Origin: Clostridiales bacterium
GTDB lineage: Bacteria; Bacillota; Clostridia; Lachnospirales; WRAX01
Assembly: GCA_031277225.1 (NCBI GenBank)
Contig: JAITMQ010000033.1
Span: forward strand, 1 to 32,093
Reading direction: 5' to 3'
Length of the DNA: 32,093 bases
Program-made: the position numbers and the translations under genes
The notes under the pieces: model-generated
Seen by the model: the letters and a program-made list of their open reading frames with translations, nothing else
Database searches by the model: none
What the model was told of the DNA's origin: nothing
In this document: positions 1 to 8,267 of the stretch, one piece after another
Layout of the letters: each line of letters begins with the position of its first letter
Position numbering within the stretch: the first letter of the stretch is position 1

Positions 1-36
1 GAATTTGTCATGAAATTGTAATATTTGCCGCATCAA

Positions 37-71
37 AAAACCGGCCTCAAGGGGGGGCTAAGGCCGGTTTT
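37..71. terminator. Hairpin terminator, probably bidirectional, downstream of the XRE gene
   Basis: AAAACCGGCCT (37-47) pairs with AGGCCGGTTTT (61-71); A-run on one side, T-run on the other. Confidence 0.75.
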
Positions 72-76
72 GCGTG

Positions 77-385
77 TTATTCAGCCGCCATTCGCTTAAT
101 ATCCAACTCATAACCTATGGCATTTAGATATTTCCGAAGAGTGCGCACGCTGGGGCTTGTTTCGGTGCTTTTTTCTATGCGGCTGATAACCCGCTGCGCA
201 AGCCCTGTCTTGGCTTCGATTTCCTTTTGCGTAAGCCCCGCCTCTCTTCTGGCGAGTACTAGCTTTTTGCGAAATTCGTATTCTCGATTAAAATTGTCTA
301 ATTCTTCCTGTAGCTCCGGATTTTCGGCAAGCAGCTCCTGAATTTTTCGCCTGTTTTCCTCCCTGTCTACTGCTATAAATGGCAT
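77..385 (-). CDS. XRE-family HTH protein, HigA-antitoxin-like
   Basis: ORF with HTH segment ARREAGLTQKEIEAKTGLAQRVISRIEKSTETSPSVRTLRKYLNAIGYEL; SD-like AAAGGGGG upstream. Confidence 0.85.
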   Translation of the reverse strand: MPFIAVDREENRRKIQELLAENPELQEELDNFNREYEFRKKLVLARREAGLTQKEIEAKTGLAQRVISRIEKSTETSPSVRTLRKYLNAIGYELDIKRMAAE

Positions 386-410
386 AATCTAACCCCCTTT
401 CCTAGATGCA

Positions 411-439
411 ATTATAGGACATATTTGTCATATTGTCAA
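411..439 (-). promoter_or_regulatory. Consensus sigma-70 promoter for the XRE gene with a palindromic operator-like spacer
   Basis: Minus strand TTGACA, 17-nt spacer, TATAAT; spacer contains GACAAATATGTC. Confidence 0.8.
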
Positions 440-482
440 GGGGTTTAGGGTTTGCAATAAATGTTCGGGGGAATTTGGGGGC

Positions 483-511
483 TTGACCGCGCCGCCGATT
501 AGTTGTAAAAT
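483..511 (+). promoter_or_regulatory. Promoter of the tsaE operon
   Basis: TTGACC, 17-nt spacer, TAAAAT; expected start site coincides with the ATG at 518. Confidence 0.65.
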
Positions 512-517
512 GTTAAT

Positions 518-937
518 ATGATTTTTATGAGCTATTCGCAGCGGGAAACTGAAGAATTTGGGGCGACGCTTGCGGCACAGGCCGTGGGCGGGTCTTTTTA
601 TGCCCTTATTGGCGATTTGGGGGCCGGCAAGACGGCCTTTGCGCGGGGCTTCGCCCGTGGCTTGGGCGTTGCCTGCGACATTTCAAGCCCAACTTTTGCC
701 ATTATCAACGAATATAGCGGCCGCCTACCTCTGTATCATTTTGATGTCTATAGAATTGGGCATTTGGAAGAAATGGGCGATACGGGCTATGAGGAATATT
801 TTTACGGCGGTGGCGTGGTTTTGGTGGAATGGGCCGATTTAATTCGGGATTTTTTTCCGCCCAATGCCGTCATTATCGAATTCGAGCGCATCGCCGAATT
901 CGGCGACGATTTTAGGAGAATTGTGGTGAAAAAATGA
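518..937 (+). CDS. tsaE: tRNA threonylcarbamoyladenosine biosynthesis ATPase TsaE
   Basis: GDLGAGKTAFARGFARGLG Walker A, SPTFAIINEY, YHFDVYRI, VVLVEWAD motifs. Confidence 0.95.
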   Translation: MIFMSYSQRETEEFGATLAAQAVGGSFYALIGDLGAGKTAFARGFARGLGVACDISSPTFAIINEYSGRLPLYHFDVYRIGHLEEMGDTGYEEYFYGGGVVLVEWADLIRDFFPPNAVIIEFERIAEFGDDFRRIVVKK

Positions 938-1602
938 TTATTTTAGCGATTGAAACTTCCGGCGGCAAGGGCTCCGTCGCGCTGACGACAACCGACCGTG
1001 TAATTTCCGAATTTTCGGTAAACAGCGGCCTAACGCATTCCCAAACCCTCATGCCCATGATTGAGCAAATGCTTAAAATCAGCGGCATTGCGAAGGAGGA
1101 TTTGGGCGTTTTGGCATGTTCAAGCGGCCCCGGCTCTTTCACCGGCCTGCGCATAGGCGCGGCACTCGCCAAAGGCCTGGCTTTTGCGCTAAACCTAAAA
1201 ATTGTACCTGTTTCAAGCCTGGAGGCATTGGCATATAATATCATTAGCTCGAGTGGCGTCGCCATACCCATCATGGACGCGCGGCGTAATCAAGTCTACG
1301 CCGCCGCTTACACTGACTCCCTCTGCATTTTAGAACCCGCGACCTATGAAATCGACTACGTGCTGAATTTTGCGACCAAGCAGGGTAAAGAGGCGACTTT
1401 CCTCGGCGACGGAACTTTTGTCCACGCTAAAGCGATTTGCGAGGCGGGATTTTCTATCGCCTCCCCCACTCTGCTGCTACAATCCGCCGCAAGTGTTGCA
1501 ATGCTGGCCGCAAGGAATTTTGACCGGGCGATAAGCTCCGAAGAATTTGAGCTCATCTATTTAAGGCCATCTCAGGCGGAACGGGAGTTGAAAAATGGGT
1601 GA
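934..1602 (+). CDS. tsaB: tRNA threonylcarbamoyladenosine biosynthesis protein TsaB
   Basis: ILAIETSGGKGSVAL...GPGSFTGLRIGAALAKGLAFAL; overlaps tsaE by 4 nt. Confidence 0.95.
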   Translation: MIILAIETSGGKGSVALTTTDRVISEFSVNSGLTHSQTLMPMIEQMLKISGIAKEDLGVLACSSGPGSFTGLRIGAALAKGLAFALNLKIVPVSSLEALAYNIISSSGVAIPIMDARRNQVYAAAYTDSLCILEPATYEIDYVLNFATKQGKEATFLGDGTFVHAKAICEAGFSIASPTLLLQSAASVAMLAARNFDRAISSEEFELIYLRPSQAERELKNG

Positions 1603-2047
1603 ATTACAAATCCTGCCCATGGAATCTGCGCATTTGTTGCAGCTGCATAAGGCCGAAATTGCCTGCTTTAACGCACCGTGGAGTATTAGCACTCTAGGTG
1701 ATGTGCTGCTAAATCCCAATGGCGTTAGCCTGGCGGCCTTTTTGGGCGAAAAGCTTGTCGGATATGGTCTAATGCTGAATATGGAAATTGTTGGCGAATC
1801 GGAAATTATCAATATAGCCGTCCTGCCCGAATATCGCAGCCGCAGAATTGGCGACGCCCTGCTTAGGGCTTTGATTCAAAGGGGCGAAGGTAAAATCAGC
1901 CTCGAAGTGCGGGCTTCGAACGAAGCGGCGCGCGCCCTGTATATGAAACACAACTTTGTCGCAAAAGGCTTGCGCAAAGAATACTATAAAAATCCCACAG
2001 AAGATGCAATAATTATGTGGCTGGAGGTAAATGGTGAGAAAACTTGA
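1595..2047 (+). CDS. rimI: Ribosomal protein S18-alanine N-acetyltransferase RimI
   Basis: GNAT motifs IINIAVLPEYRSRRIGDALL and LEVRASNEAARALYMKHNFVAKGLRKEYYKNP; tsaE-tsaB-rimI order. Confidence 0.93.
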   Translation: MGELQILPMESAHLLQLHKAEIACFNAPWSISTLGDVLLNPNGVSLAAFLGEKLVGYGLMLNMEIVGESEIINIAVLPEYRSRRIGDALLRALIQRGEGKISLEVRASNEAARALYMKHNFVAKGLRKEYYKNPTEDAIIMWLEVNGEKT

Positions 2048-4430
2048 ATATCACGAATTAAAGAGATTTTGCGACTATGACGGCCTTGGCTTTGAAACCA
2101 CGGCGACTTTGAGCGCGAACAAGGAAATTATCGGCCAAAGCAGGGCCGTGTCGGCCTTTACATTTGGCCTGTCAACGCGCCGCATGGGCTATAATATTTA
2201 TGTTGCGGGCATTTCGGGCAGCGGCAAAACCACTTTTGCCACGCATTTCGCAAAGCGCGTGGCCGAAACCGAAGCCCCCTCCCCCGATTTGGCCTATGTC
2301 CATAATTTCGAGGAGCCAAAAAATCCCAAGCTTATAACCACGCGCCCGGGGCGCGCCATAGCCTTTAAAGAGGATTTGCAAGAGCTTCTTGACATTCTAA
2401 CCCTTGAAATTCCCAAAACTTTTGAAAACAAAAATTTTGAGGAGAGCCGCGGCGAAATTATCAAAAAATACGACAAAAAGCGGGACGAATTGTTTAAGGA
2501 CTTTTCGGAAGTGGCTAAACTAAAGGATTTCGAGGTGCGCTTTACGGACAAGGGCATGGCCTTTGCGCCCATAGTCGAGGGCGAGGCCATTAGCATGGAA
2601 GATTTTGGCAAGCTTAGCCGCGAAGAACAAGACCGTATTACCGAAAATTCCGACGCTGTGCAGGAGGATGCGCAAGAGGTTATTGTTAAAATTCGCGAAT
2701 TGGATATAGAGGCGCGCGCGCAAATTGAGGAACTCGAATATAATATCTCGCTTTTTGCCGTTGGCCGCCAAATTGCGCGCCTGCAGGAAAAATACAGCGA
2801 TGAAGAGGATATTTTGTCCTATGTGGCCTTGCTTAAGGAAGACATCTTGGAAAATATCCAAAGTTTCCAAGGGATTATCGACCCCGAAGAGGAGGAGGCT
2901 CTTATGCAGCTTCCCCCATGGATTGGCAAAAAAGTCAAGGACGATGTGATGAATCGCTATCGAATTAATATTATTGCGGACAATAGCCAAGCCGTGGGCG
3001 CGCCCGTAGAGGTTGGCGAGGGCGCAACCTATGCCGGAATTATGGGCGAAATTGAGTATGACAGCGAATTTGGCAATTTAACGACGGATTACATGAAAAT
3101 TAAGGGCGGGCTGATTCATAAGGCCAATGGCGGCTATTTGATTCTTCAGGCCAAAGATGTGCTTACCGTGCCTTATTTATGGGACGCAATAAAGCGCACC
3201 CTGCGCACAAAAGAGGTTACGGTCGAGAATCCGAAAGAGCATCAAATGGGCATAACCGTTTCCACCCTGCGGCCCGACCCCATTGCCTTTGACACAAAAA
3301 TCATAATGACGGGCGGCGGCTATTATTACGAAATTATGCGCGCCCATGACGACGATTTTGCCGACCTTTTTAAAGTCGTGGCGCTTTTTGACTATGAAAT
3401 GGACTATAATGACGACAATATTGCGGAAATTTGCCGCTTTGTCCGCCGTTTTGTGCTGGAAGAAGGCACTTTGGAATTTTCTGCCTGTGCGGTTGCGGCG
3501 ATTATTGAATATTCCGTGCGCCTGTCAGGCAGCCAAAAAAAGCTTACCGGCCGTTTTGACCGCATTTGTGAAACGTTGACAGAGGCCTTTATTTGGGCAA
3601 AACGCGACGGCGCGGATTTGGTTACGCAAAAATATGTTAAAGAAGCCATTAAACAAAGGGAATATCGCCTTGGCCTCTATGAGGAAAAAATGAGCGAGCT
3701 TATTGAAAATGACGTGATTATGATTAGCACCGATGGGGCAAAAATCGGCGAAATTAACGGGCTTGCGGCCATGGACACGGGCGATGTTATTTTTGCAAAA
3801 CCCACGAAAATTACGGCCACAACCTATGTGGGCAAGGCGGGCATTGTCAATATCGAAAATGAGGCGGATATGAGCGGCGAAATCCACGACAAGGGCGTGC
3901 AAATCGTAATTGGCTATCTCGGCCAAAAATATGCGCAAAAATTCCCGCTTTCGCTGTCTTGCCGCGTCTGTTTTGAGCAGAATTATTCGGGAATTGACGG
4001 CGATTCGGCCTCCAGTACAGAGCTTTATGCAATAATTTCGTCCTTGGCGCAATTGCCCATAAAACAGGGCATTGCCGTTACGGGTTCAATTAACCAAAAG
4101 GGCGAAATTCAGGCCGTGGGCGCAATAACCCCCAAAGTCGAGGGCTTTTTTGACCTTTGTCAAAAGCGCGGGCTGACGGGCGAACAGGGCGTTATAATCC
4201 CGCGCCAAAATATCGCCGACCTTGTGCTGAATGATGATGTTATCGAGGCCGTAAAAGCCGGCACTTTCCACATTTATTCGATTACGAATATCGACGAGGG
4301 CATTGAAATCCTAATGGACTATCCGGCGGGCGACATTAAAGAAGACGACGAAGCCCCCAACGAGGCAACAATACACGGCCGCGTATTCAAACGCCTGCGC
4401 CAATTCTACGAGCGGGCGTTGGATGAATAG
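2031..4430 (+). CDS. Lon-family ATP-dependent protease (AAA + Lon proteolytic domain)
   Basis: Walker A AGISGSGKTTFA; Lon Ser site GIDGDSASSTELYA and Lys site GAITPKVEGFFDLC. Confidence 0.9.
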   Translation: MVRKLEYHELKRFCDYDGLGFETTATLSANKEIIGQSRAVSAFTFGLSTRRMGYNIYVAGISGSGKTTFATHFAKRVAETEAPSPDLAYVHNFEEPKNPKLITTRPGRAIAFKEDLQELLDILTLEIPKTFENKNFEESRGEIIKKYDKKRDELFKDFSEVAKLKDFEVRFTDKGMAFAPIVEGEAISMEDFGKLSREEQDRITENSDAVQEDAQEVIVKIRELDIEARAQIEELEYNISLFAVGRQIARLQEKYSDEEDILSYVALLKEDILENIQSFQGIIDPEEEEALMQLPPWIGKKVKDDVMNRYRINIIADNSQAVGAPVEVGEGATYAGIMGEIEYDSEFGNLTTDYMKIKGGLIHKANGGYLILQAKDVLTVPYLWDAIKRTLRTKEVTVENPKEHQMGITVSTLRPDPIAFDTKIIMTGGGYYYEIMRAHDDDFADLFKVVALFDYEMDYNDDNIAEICRFVRRFVLEEGTLEFSACAVAAIIEYSVRLSGSQKKLTGRFDRICETLTEAFIWAKRDGADLVTQKYVKEAIKQREYRLGLYEEKMSELIENDVIMISTDGAKIGEINGLAAMDTGDVIFAKPTKITATTYVGKAGIVNIENEADMSGEIHDKGVQIVIGYLGQKYAQKFPLSLSCRVCFEQNYSGIDGDSASSTELYAIISSLAQLPIKQGIAVTGSINQKGEIQAVGAITPKVEGFFDLCQKRGLTGEQGVIIPRQNIADLVLNDDVIEAVKAGTFHIYSITNIDEGIEILMDYPAGDIKEDDEAPNEATIHGRVFKRLRQFYERALDE

Positions 4431-4437
4431 CCGCCGC

Positions 4438-4459
4438 CATTCTCGCAAAAGCGGGAATC
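4438..4459. repeat. Diverged copy of the ATTCCCGCGAAAGCGGGAAT palindromic repeat
   Basis: ATTCTCGCAAAAGCGGGAAT directly after the Lon-like stop codon. Confidence 0.7.
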
Positions 4460-4475
4460 CCCCACGAGCATTACC

Positions 4476-4501
4476 CGTCATTCCCGCGAAAGCGGGAATC
4501 T
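4476..4501. repeat. ATTCCCGCGAAAGCGGGAAT palindromic repeat
   Basis: CGTCATTCCCGCGAAAGCGGGAATC; further copies at 4438 and 26727. Confidence 0.9.
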
Positions 4502-4525
4502 CCACTATATTAAGGAGGAGGAATT

Positions 4526-4972
4526 ATGCAACTTAAAGAGAAAATCAGCATTTTGCGCAAGCAAAAGGGCTTGTCGCAGGAGCAGCTGGCGGAACATATC
4601 GGCGCGCCGCACCAAAACATTTTAAAATGGGAATCGGGCGAAGCAAGCCCCGATTTGACGAATATTGTGCGCCTAAGCGAGCTTTTTGGCGTAACAACGG
4701 ATTATTTGCTAAAGGGCGCGCCCCTTGGCGGCGTACCGATTCAAGAAATGCCGCCGCTCGAACAGGACGACGAGGACGACGACGAAAAATTCGTCCTTAC
4801 CACAAAAACAGGCAGCCGAGTTACAATAAATATCTGGACTTTAGCCACGGTCATCTTTTTAGTCCTGGGCTTTGTGTGGGACTTATGGCATCCCGGCTGG
4901 CTGGTCTTTTTGCTGCCCGGCATAGTAACCACAACAACCGTAACCGCCGGTTCGAGCAAAAGGAGAAGGTAG
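4526..4972 (+). CDS. XRE-family HTH protein with C-terminal membrane segment
   Basis: [23 protein letters not shown]...[23 protein letters not shown]; hydrophobic [40 protein letters not shown]. Confidence 0.88.
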   Translation: MQLKEKISILRKQKGLSQEQLAEHIGAPHQNILKWESGEASPDLTNIVRLSELFGVTTDYLLKGAPLGGVPIQEMPPLEQDDEDDDEKFVLTTKTGSRVTINIWTLATVIFLVLGFVWDLWHPGWLVFLLPGIVTTTTVTAGSSKRRR

Positions 4973-5068
4973 AACAGGCGGTTGCGGCCGCCGGTTGCGG
5001 AATTTCCATATGTGGTTGCTTGCTTAAAACGCCGCCATATGCTATACTTGCGAAAAGGAGGCTTACAT

Positions 5069-5647
5069 ATGGAATTCAAAGAAAAAATTTACATTTTGCG
5101 CAAGCAAAAGGGCCTGTCGCAAGAGCAATTGGCCGATATTATCAGCGTTTCGCGCCAATCCATCTCGAAATGGGAGCTGGGCGAGTCCATTCCCGACATG
5201 GCAAATATTGTCAATCTAAGCGAGGCTCTAAATGTCAGCACGGACTATCTTCTTAAAGGCGCGCCGCCCGGCGGCCTGCCCATGGCCGAAATTCCGCCCA
5301 AAATCCCCAAATTCGACAAAGCCCGCCAAATTGTCAGAGGCCTAATAAATCTGTGGCTGATAACCATAACCGCATTTTTGCTGCCCGGCTTTATTTGGAA
5401 TATTTGGCATCCAACATGGCTTGTTTTCATCGTGGCGGCAGCACTCACTCCGGCAATAATCCTAAGAACCGTCCTCAGCAAGCCCGCCGCCAACAAAGCC
5501 ATCACATTTTCCATAGCCGTAGACCTCGCCGCACTCGCCATATTCCTAACAATCGGCCTAATCTTCGACATATGGCATCCCACATGGATGGTCTTCCTAA
5601 TCGCCGCCGCAATAACAATAAACGCCGCACTTTCCAATAAAAAATAA
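5069..5647 (+). CDS. XRE-family HTH protein with two C-terminal membrane repeats, paralogue of the preceding gene
   Basis: [65 protein letters not shown] before ATG at 5069. Confidence 0.88.
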   Translation: MEFKEKIYILRKQKGLSQEQLADIISVSRQSISKWELGESIPDMANIVNLSEALNVSTDYLLKGAPPGGLPMAEIPPKIPKFDKARQIVRGLINLWLITITAFLLPGFIWNIWHPTWLVFIVAAALTPAIILRTVLSKPAANKAITFSIAVDLAALAIFLTIGLIFDIWHPTWMVFLIAAAITINAALSNKK

Positions 5648-5670
5648 GGGGGAATAACCCCCCTTTTTTT
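5645..5670 (+). terminator. Rho-independent terminator
   Basis: GGGGG-aataac-CCCCC followed by a T-run immediately after the stop codon. Confidence 0.8.
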
Positions 5671-5716
5671 AATTATTAATTATTAATTATTAATTATTAA
5701 TTATTAATTATTAATT
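5671..5716. repeat. Perfect heptamer tandem array (AATTATT)6-AATT
   Basis: 46 bp with exact 7-bp period; overlaps the S41 gene 3' end. Confidence 0.95.
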
Positions 5717-7187
5717 GCAGCGCAGCTGCCAGCGCATCGCCCTGCGCCCAAATATCCGGCGCAAGCCCCACGCCCTCGGCAAAATGCCCCTCGGGCCAAA
5801 CCATCATAGTGCGCCCAAAACCCAACGGAATTTCGCTATTTGGCAGGCTAAGCCCAAAATATGTAAGGTCAAAACCCAGCGCGCCGCCGGTGTTTTGCCC
5901 GATAATCAGCGTGTTTTCCATATTAAGAGCAAGGTCTGCCATGCCCTCCGCCGCCGAGGCCGTCCCTCTGTCCACCAATATAATTATCAATTGCTCATTC
6001 GCCACAATCCTGTCGGCATGGGTACTCCCGACGGTATGACCCTCAAAACCCCTTGAATCCACAAGATGCTCTATATCCTCTCTACGGTCGTGAAATTGAT
6101 TTTCGGGATGGTTCTCCACCCATCCGTCAAATTCTCTGGCCGTTACCCAAACCCGATTCGCAGGAATAACCTCTCCCAAAAGGCTATAAAACCACCGCGC
6201 GCCCAAGTTGCCGTTGCCGCCCCCATTGCCGCGCAAATCCACGATAATTACGGGTTCGTCGCGCACTTGCTCTGCAAAGGACAAAAAGGCGCGGGCACAT
6301 TCAACAGAGGAGGAATTGTCATGGGCGGTAAAACCCATTCGCATAACCGAAATCACCGGTATACCCTCGATAAATTCCATATTTGCCGGGGCAAATTCGC
6401 GGTGGTCGTGGCTGCGTTGGAATAGAGCGGTGGTTGTGGCTGTGCCGTCCTCATATGTGATGACAAGGGGATAAACCGACGGCATATTTAAAGTCATCAC
6501 AATCGGGCTATAAAATAAATTGCCCTCGTCGTCTATGGACAGGCGAAAAACCTCGTCCACCTCATGTCCCCTAACCTCGCTGACATAAAGGCCGCTTTCG
6601 CGATTGCGAAAGCCGTTTTCCGTCCTGTCGAAAATCAGCGCGCGCGAATAATAAAAATTCGCCGACTGGCTCATAAACCGATTCCACACGCTAAAATGAT
6701 TGTCGACAATAACCTCGGAAAGCCGCCCATGCAGGATATTGATTAAGTCCATTGTAGCAATCCTGTCCCCATGCGCAGAAATATCCGCCAGCACAGCCTC
6801 AAGCAGGGGCACAAAAACCTCGTCCCCGCCAAAATATAAATATCCGCCATATACATGGCGCAAAGCAATAAAAAGCTCGCGCGCGTCCATAAGGGCATCC
6901 TCGACAGAAATTGCTTCGGGCATATCCATCAAAATCTCCCAATCAGATTCCCATTCCCACAAAGTCGATAAATAGCCGTATTCATAGAGCTGCTCCCACG
7001 TCAGGGGGCGGCGTCCCTCGGTTAGGCTTATCAGCATATTATAATCGGGCTTGATGATTTCCAGTCGCCGTTCATATGCGGCCTTAAGCGCATATTCCAA
7101 ATCCGAAAGTTCTGCAGGTTCTGCCCTGCCGCAGGCTGCCAAAATTAACGCCGCCGCAAAAATCAAAATACACCAAAATTTTTTCAT
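5697..7187 (-). CDS. S41 family peptidase, lipoprotein signal
   Basis: Lipobox LILAACGRAEP; VIIVDLRGNGGGNG and VDRGTASAAEGMADLAL...IGQNTGGA S41 motifs. Confidence 0.88.
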   Translation of the reverse strand: MKKFWCILIFAAALILAACGRAEPAELSDLEYALKAAYERRLEIIKPDYNMLISLTEGRRPLTWEQLYEYGYLSTLWEWESDWEILMDMPEAISVEDALMDARELFIALRHVYGGYLYFGGDEVFVPLLEAVLADISAHGDRIATMDLINILHGRLSEVIVDNHFSVWNRFMSQSANFYYSRALIFDRTENGFRNRESGLYVSEVRGHEVDEVFRLSIDDEGNLFYSPIVMTLNMPSVYPLVITYEDGTATTTALFQRSHDHREFAPANMEFIEGIPVISVMRMGFTAHDNSSSVECARAFLSFAEQVRDEPVIIVDLRGNGGGNGNLGARWFYSLLGEVIPANRVWVTAREFDGWVENHPENQFHDRREDIEHLVDSRGFEGHTVGSTHADRIVANEQLIIILVDRGTASAAEGMADLALNMENTLIIGQNTGGALGFDLTYFGLSLPNSEIPLGFGRTMMVWPEGHFAEGVGLAPDIWAQGDALAAALQLIINN

Positions 7188-7196
7188 AAGCCCCCT

Positions 7197-7664
7197 CTAT
7201 TTTATTTTCTCACTCTTAGCCACCAACTTAGCCCGCTGTTTTTTCGCCCGCGCGGCCTCTTTTTGCTCGAATTTTGTTTTCGCGCCTTTGACGGAAACTA
7301 TGTAAATTCCCGCGAGTTCTACGTTGAAGGTCTTTTTCACGTCTAGTGCTGCAAAAATATTTTTGTCGCACATCAACATAACAATTTGCGGCCCCACTTT
7401 GGCCTGAACAAAATTCATTTTCACGGCCTTAGCGGTTCGCGGCAAATTATCCATAACAACCTTGGGCAATTTCACATTCGCCGCCCTGTCCCTTTTCATG
7501 TCAATAACATAAATTTTTGCAGACTGCTTGTTCTTCTGCACCATGTCCTGCTGCTGCGCATAGCGTTTATTGGCCCAACGATTCAAAAAATAAATCCCCA
7601 CGCCAATTGCCACCACAATCGCAAAAACAATTAATATAATATCCAACCATCCTAATCCCGTCAC
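7197..7664 (-). CDS. Small membrane-anchored hypothetical protein
   Basis: N-terminal TM WLDIILIVFAIVVAIGVGIYFL; SD AAAGGAGAG before a GTG start at 7664, shorter than the listed ORF. Confidence 0.7.
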   Translation of the reverse strand: MTGLGWLDIILIVFAIVVAIGVGIYFLNRWANKRYAQQQDMVQKNKQSAKIYVIDMKRDRAANVKLPKVVMDNLPRTAKAVKMNFVQAKVGPQIVMLMCDKNIFAALDVKKTFNVELAGIYIVSVKGAKTKFEQKEAARAKKQRAKLVAKSEKIK

Positions 7665-7695
7665 AAGAAACTCTCCTTTATTCTTTAGTCCGTCC

Positions 7696-7724
7696 ATTTT
7701 AACATTTTGTAGTTCGATTGTCAA
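7696..7724 (-). promoter_or_regulatory. Promoter for the 7664-7197 gene
   Basis: Minus strand TTGACA, 17-nt spacer, TAAAAT. Confidence 0.65.
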
Positions 7725-7735
7725 TCAATTTTGTC

Positions 7736-7764
7736 TTGAAATTTTGCGGGGCGTGGGTTATAAT
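7736..7764 (+). promoter_or_regulatory. Promoter for the NuoE/NuoF/GltD-like operon
   Basis: TTGAAA, 17-nt spacer, TATAAT. Confidence 0.7.
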
Positions 7765-7792
7765 GAAACAAGTAAATTTTGAGAGGTGTATT

Positions 7793-8254
7793 ATGGATTT
7801 TCAAGCTTTAGAGCCCGCGCTTTTGGCGGCGGGACAAGATTCGGGCGCATTAATCGGCGTTTTACAGCAGGCGCAAGAAATTTATGGATATTTGCCAATA
7901 GAAATTTTGGAATATATTGCGGAGCGCATGGAAATTGCCCCTGCAAAAGTGCTGGGCGTAACCACTTTTTACGCCCAATTTCGCACGCGCCCCGTGGGCA
8001 AAAACCTTGTGATGTTATGTCAAGGCACGGCCTGCCATGTAACGGGTTCGTCCGCCGTGGCCGAGGCCGTGGGCGAATTTTTGGGCGTGGCCGAAGATGA
8101 TATGACAGAAGATGGCCTGTTCACCTACACAAATGTGGCATGTTTGGGCTGTTGCAGCCTTGCGCCCGCTATGATGGTTGGCGACAGGGTTTTTGGAGAG
8201 CTTACTGCGGATAAAGTCGTTGAGATTTTGGAGGAAATTAAGAATGAGGAATGA
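7793..8254 (+). CDS. NuoE-like (HydC/HndA-type) 2Fe-2S subunit
   Basis: LCQGTACHVTGSS and NVACLGCCSLAPAMMV; GVTTFYAQFRTRPVGK; SD GAGAGGTG before ATG at 7793. Confidence 0.92.
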   Translation: MDFQALEPALLAAGQDSGALIGVLQQAQEIYGYLPIEILEYIAERMEIAPAKVLGVTTFYAQFRTRPVGKNLVMLCQGTACHVTGSSAVAEAVGEFLGVAEDDMTEDGLFTYTNVACLGCCSLAPAMMVGDRVFGELTADKVVEILEEIKNEE

Positions 8255-8267
8255 AGAATTAAAAATT
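8233..8267. repeat. Degenerate 7-bp tandem repeat across the NuoE/NuoF junction
   Basis: GGAAATT AAGAATG AGGAATG AAGAATT AAAAATT. Confidence 0.65.

Noticed and set aside
3525-4052. 175-aa antisense ORF within the Lon-like gene
   Set aside because: Lies antisense to a clearly conserved coding region; an overlap artefact of GC-biased codon usage.
4627-5256. 209-aa plus-strand ORF overlapping both HTH genes
   Set aside because: Out of frame with both HTH genes that have clear SDs and domains; Arg/Pro-rich composition typical of an off-frame artefact.
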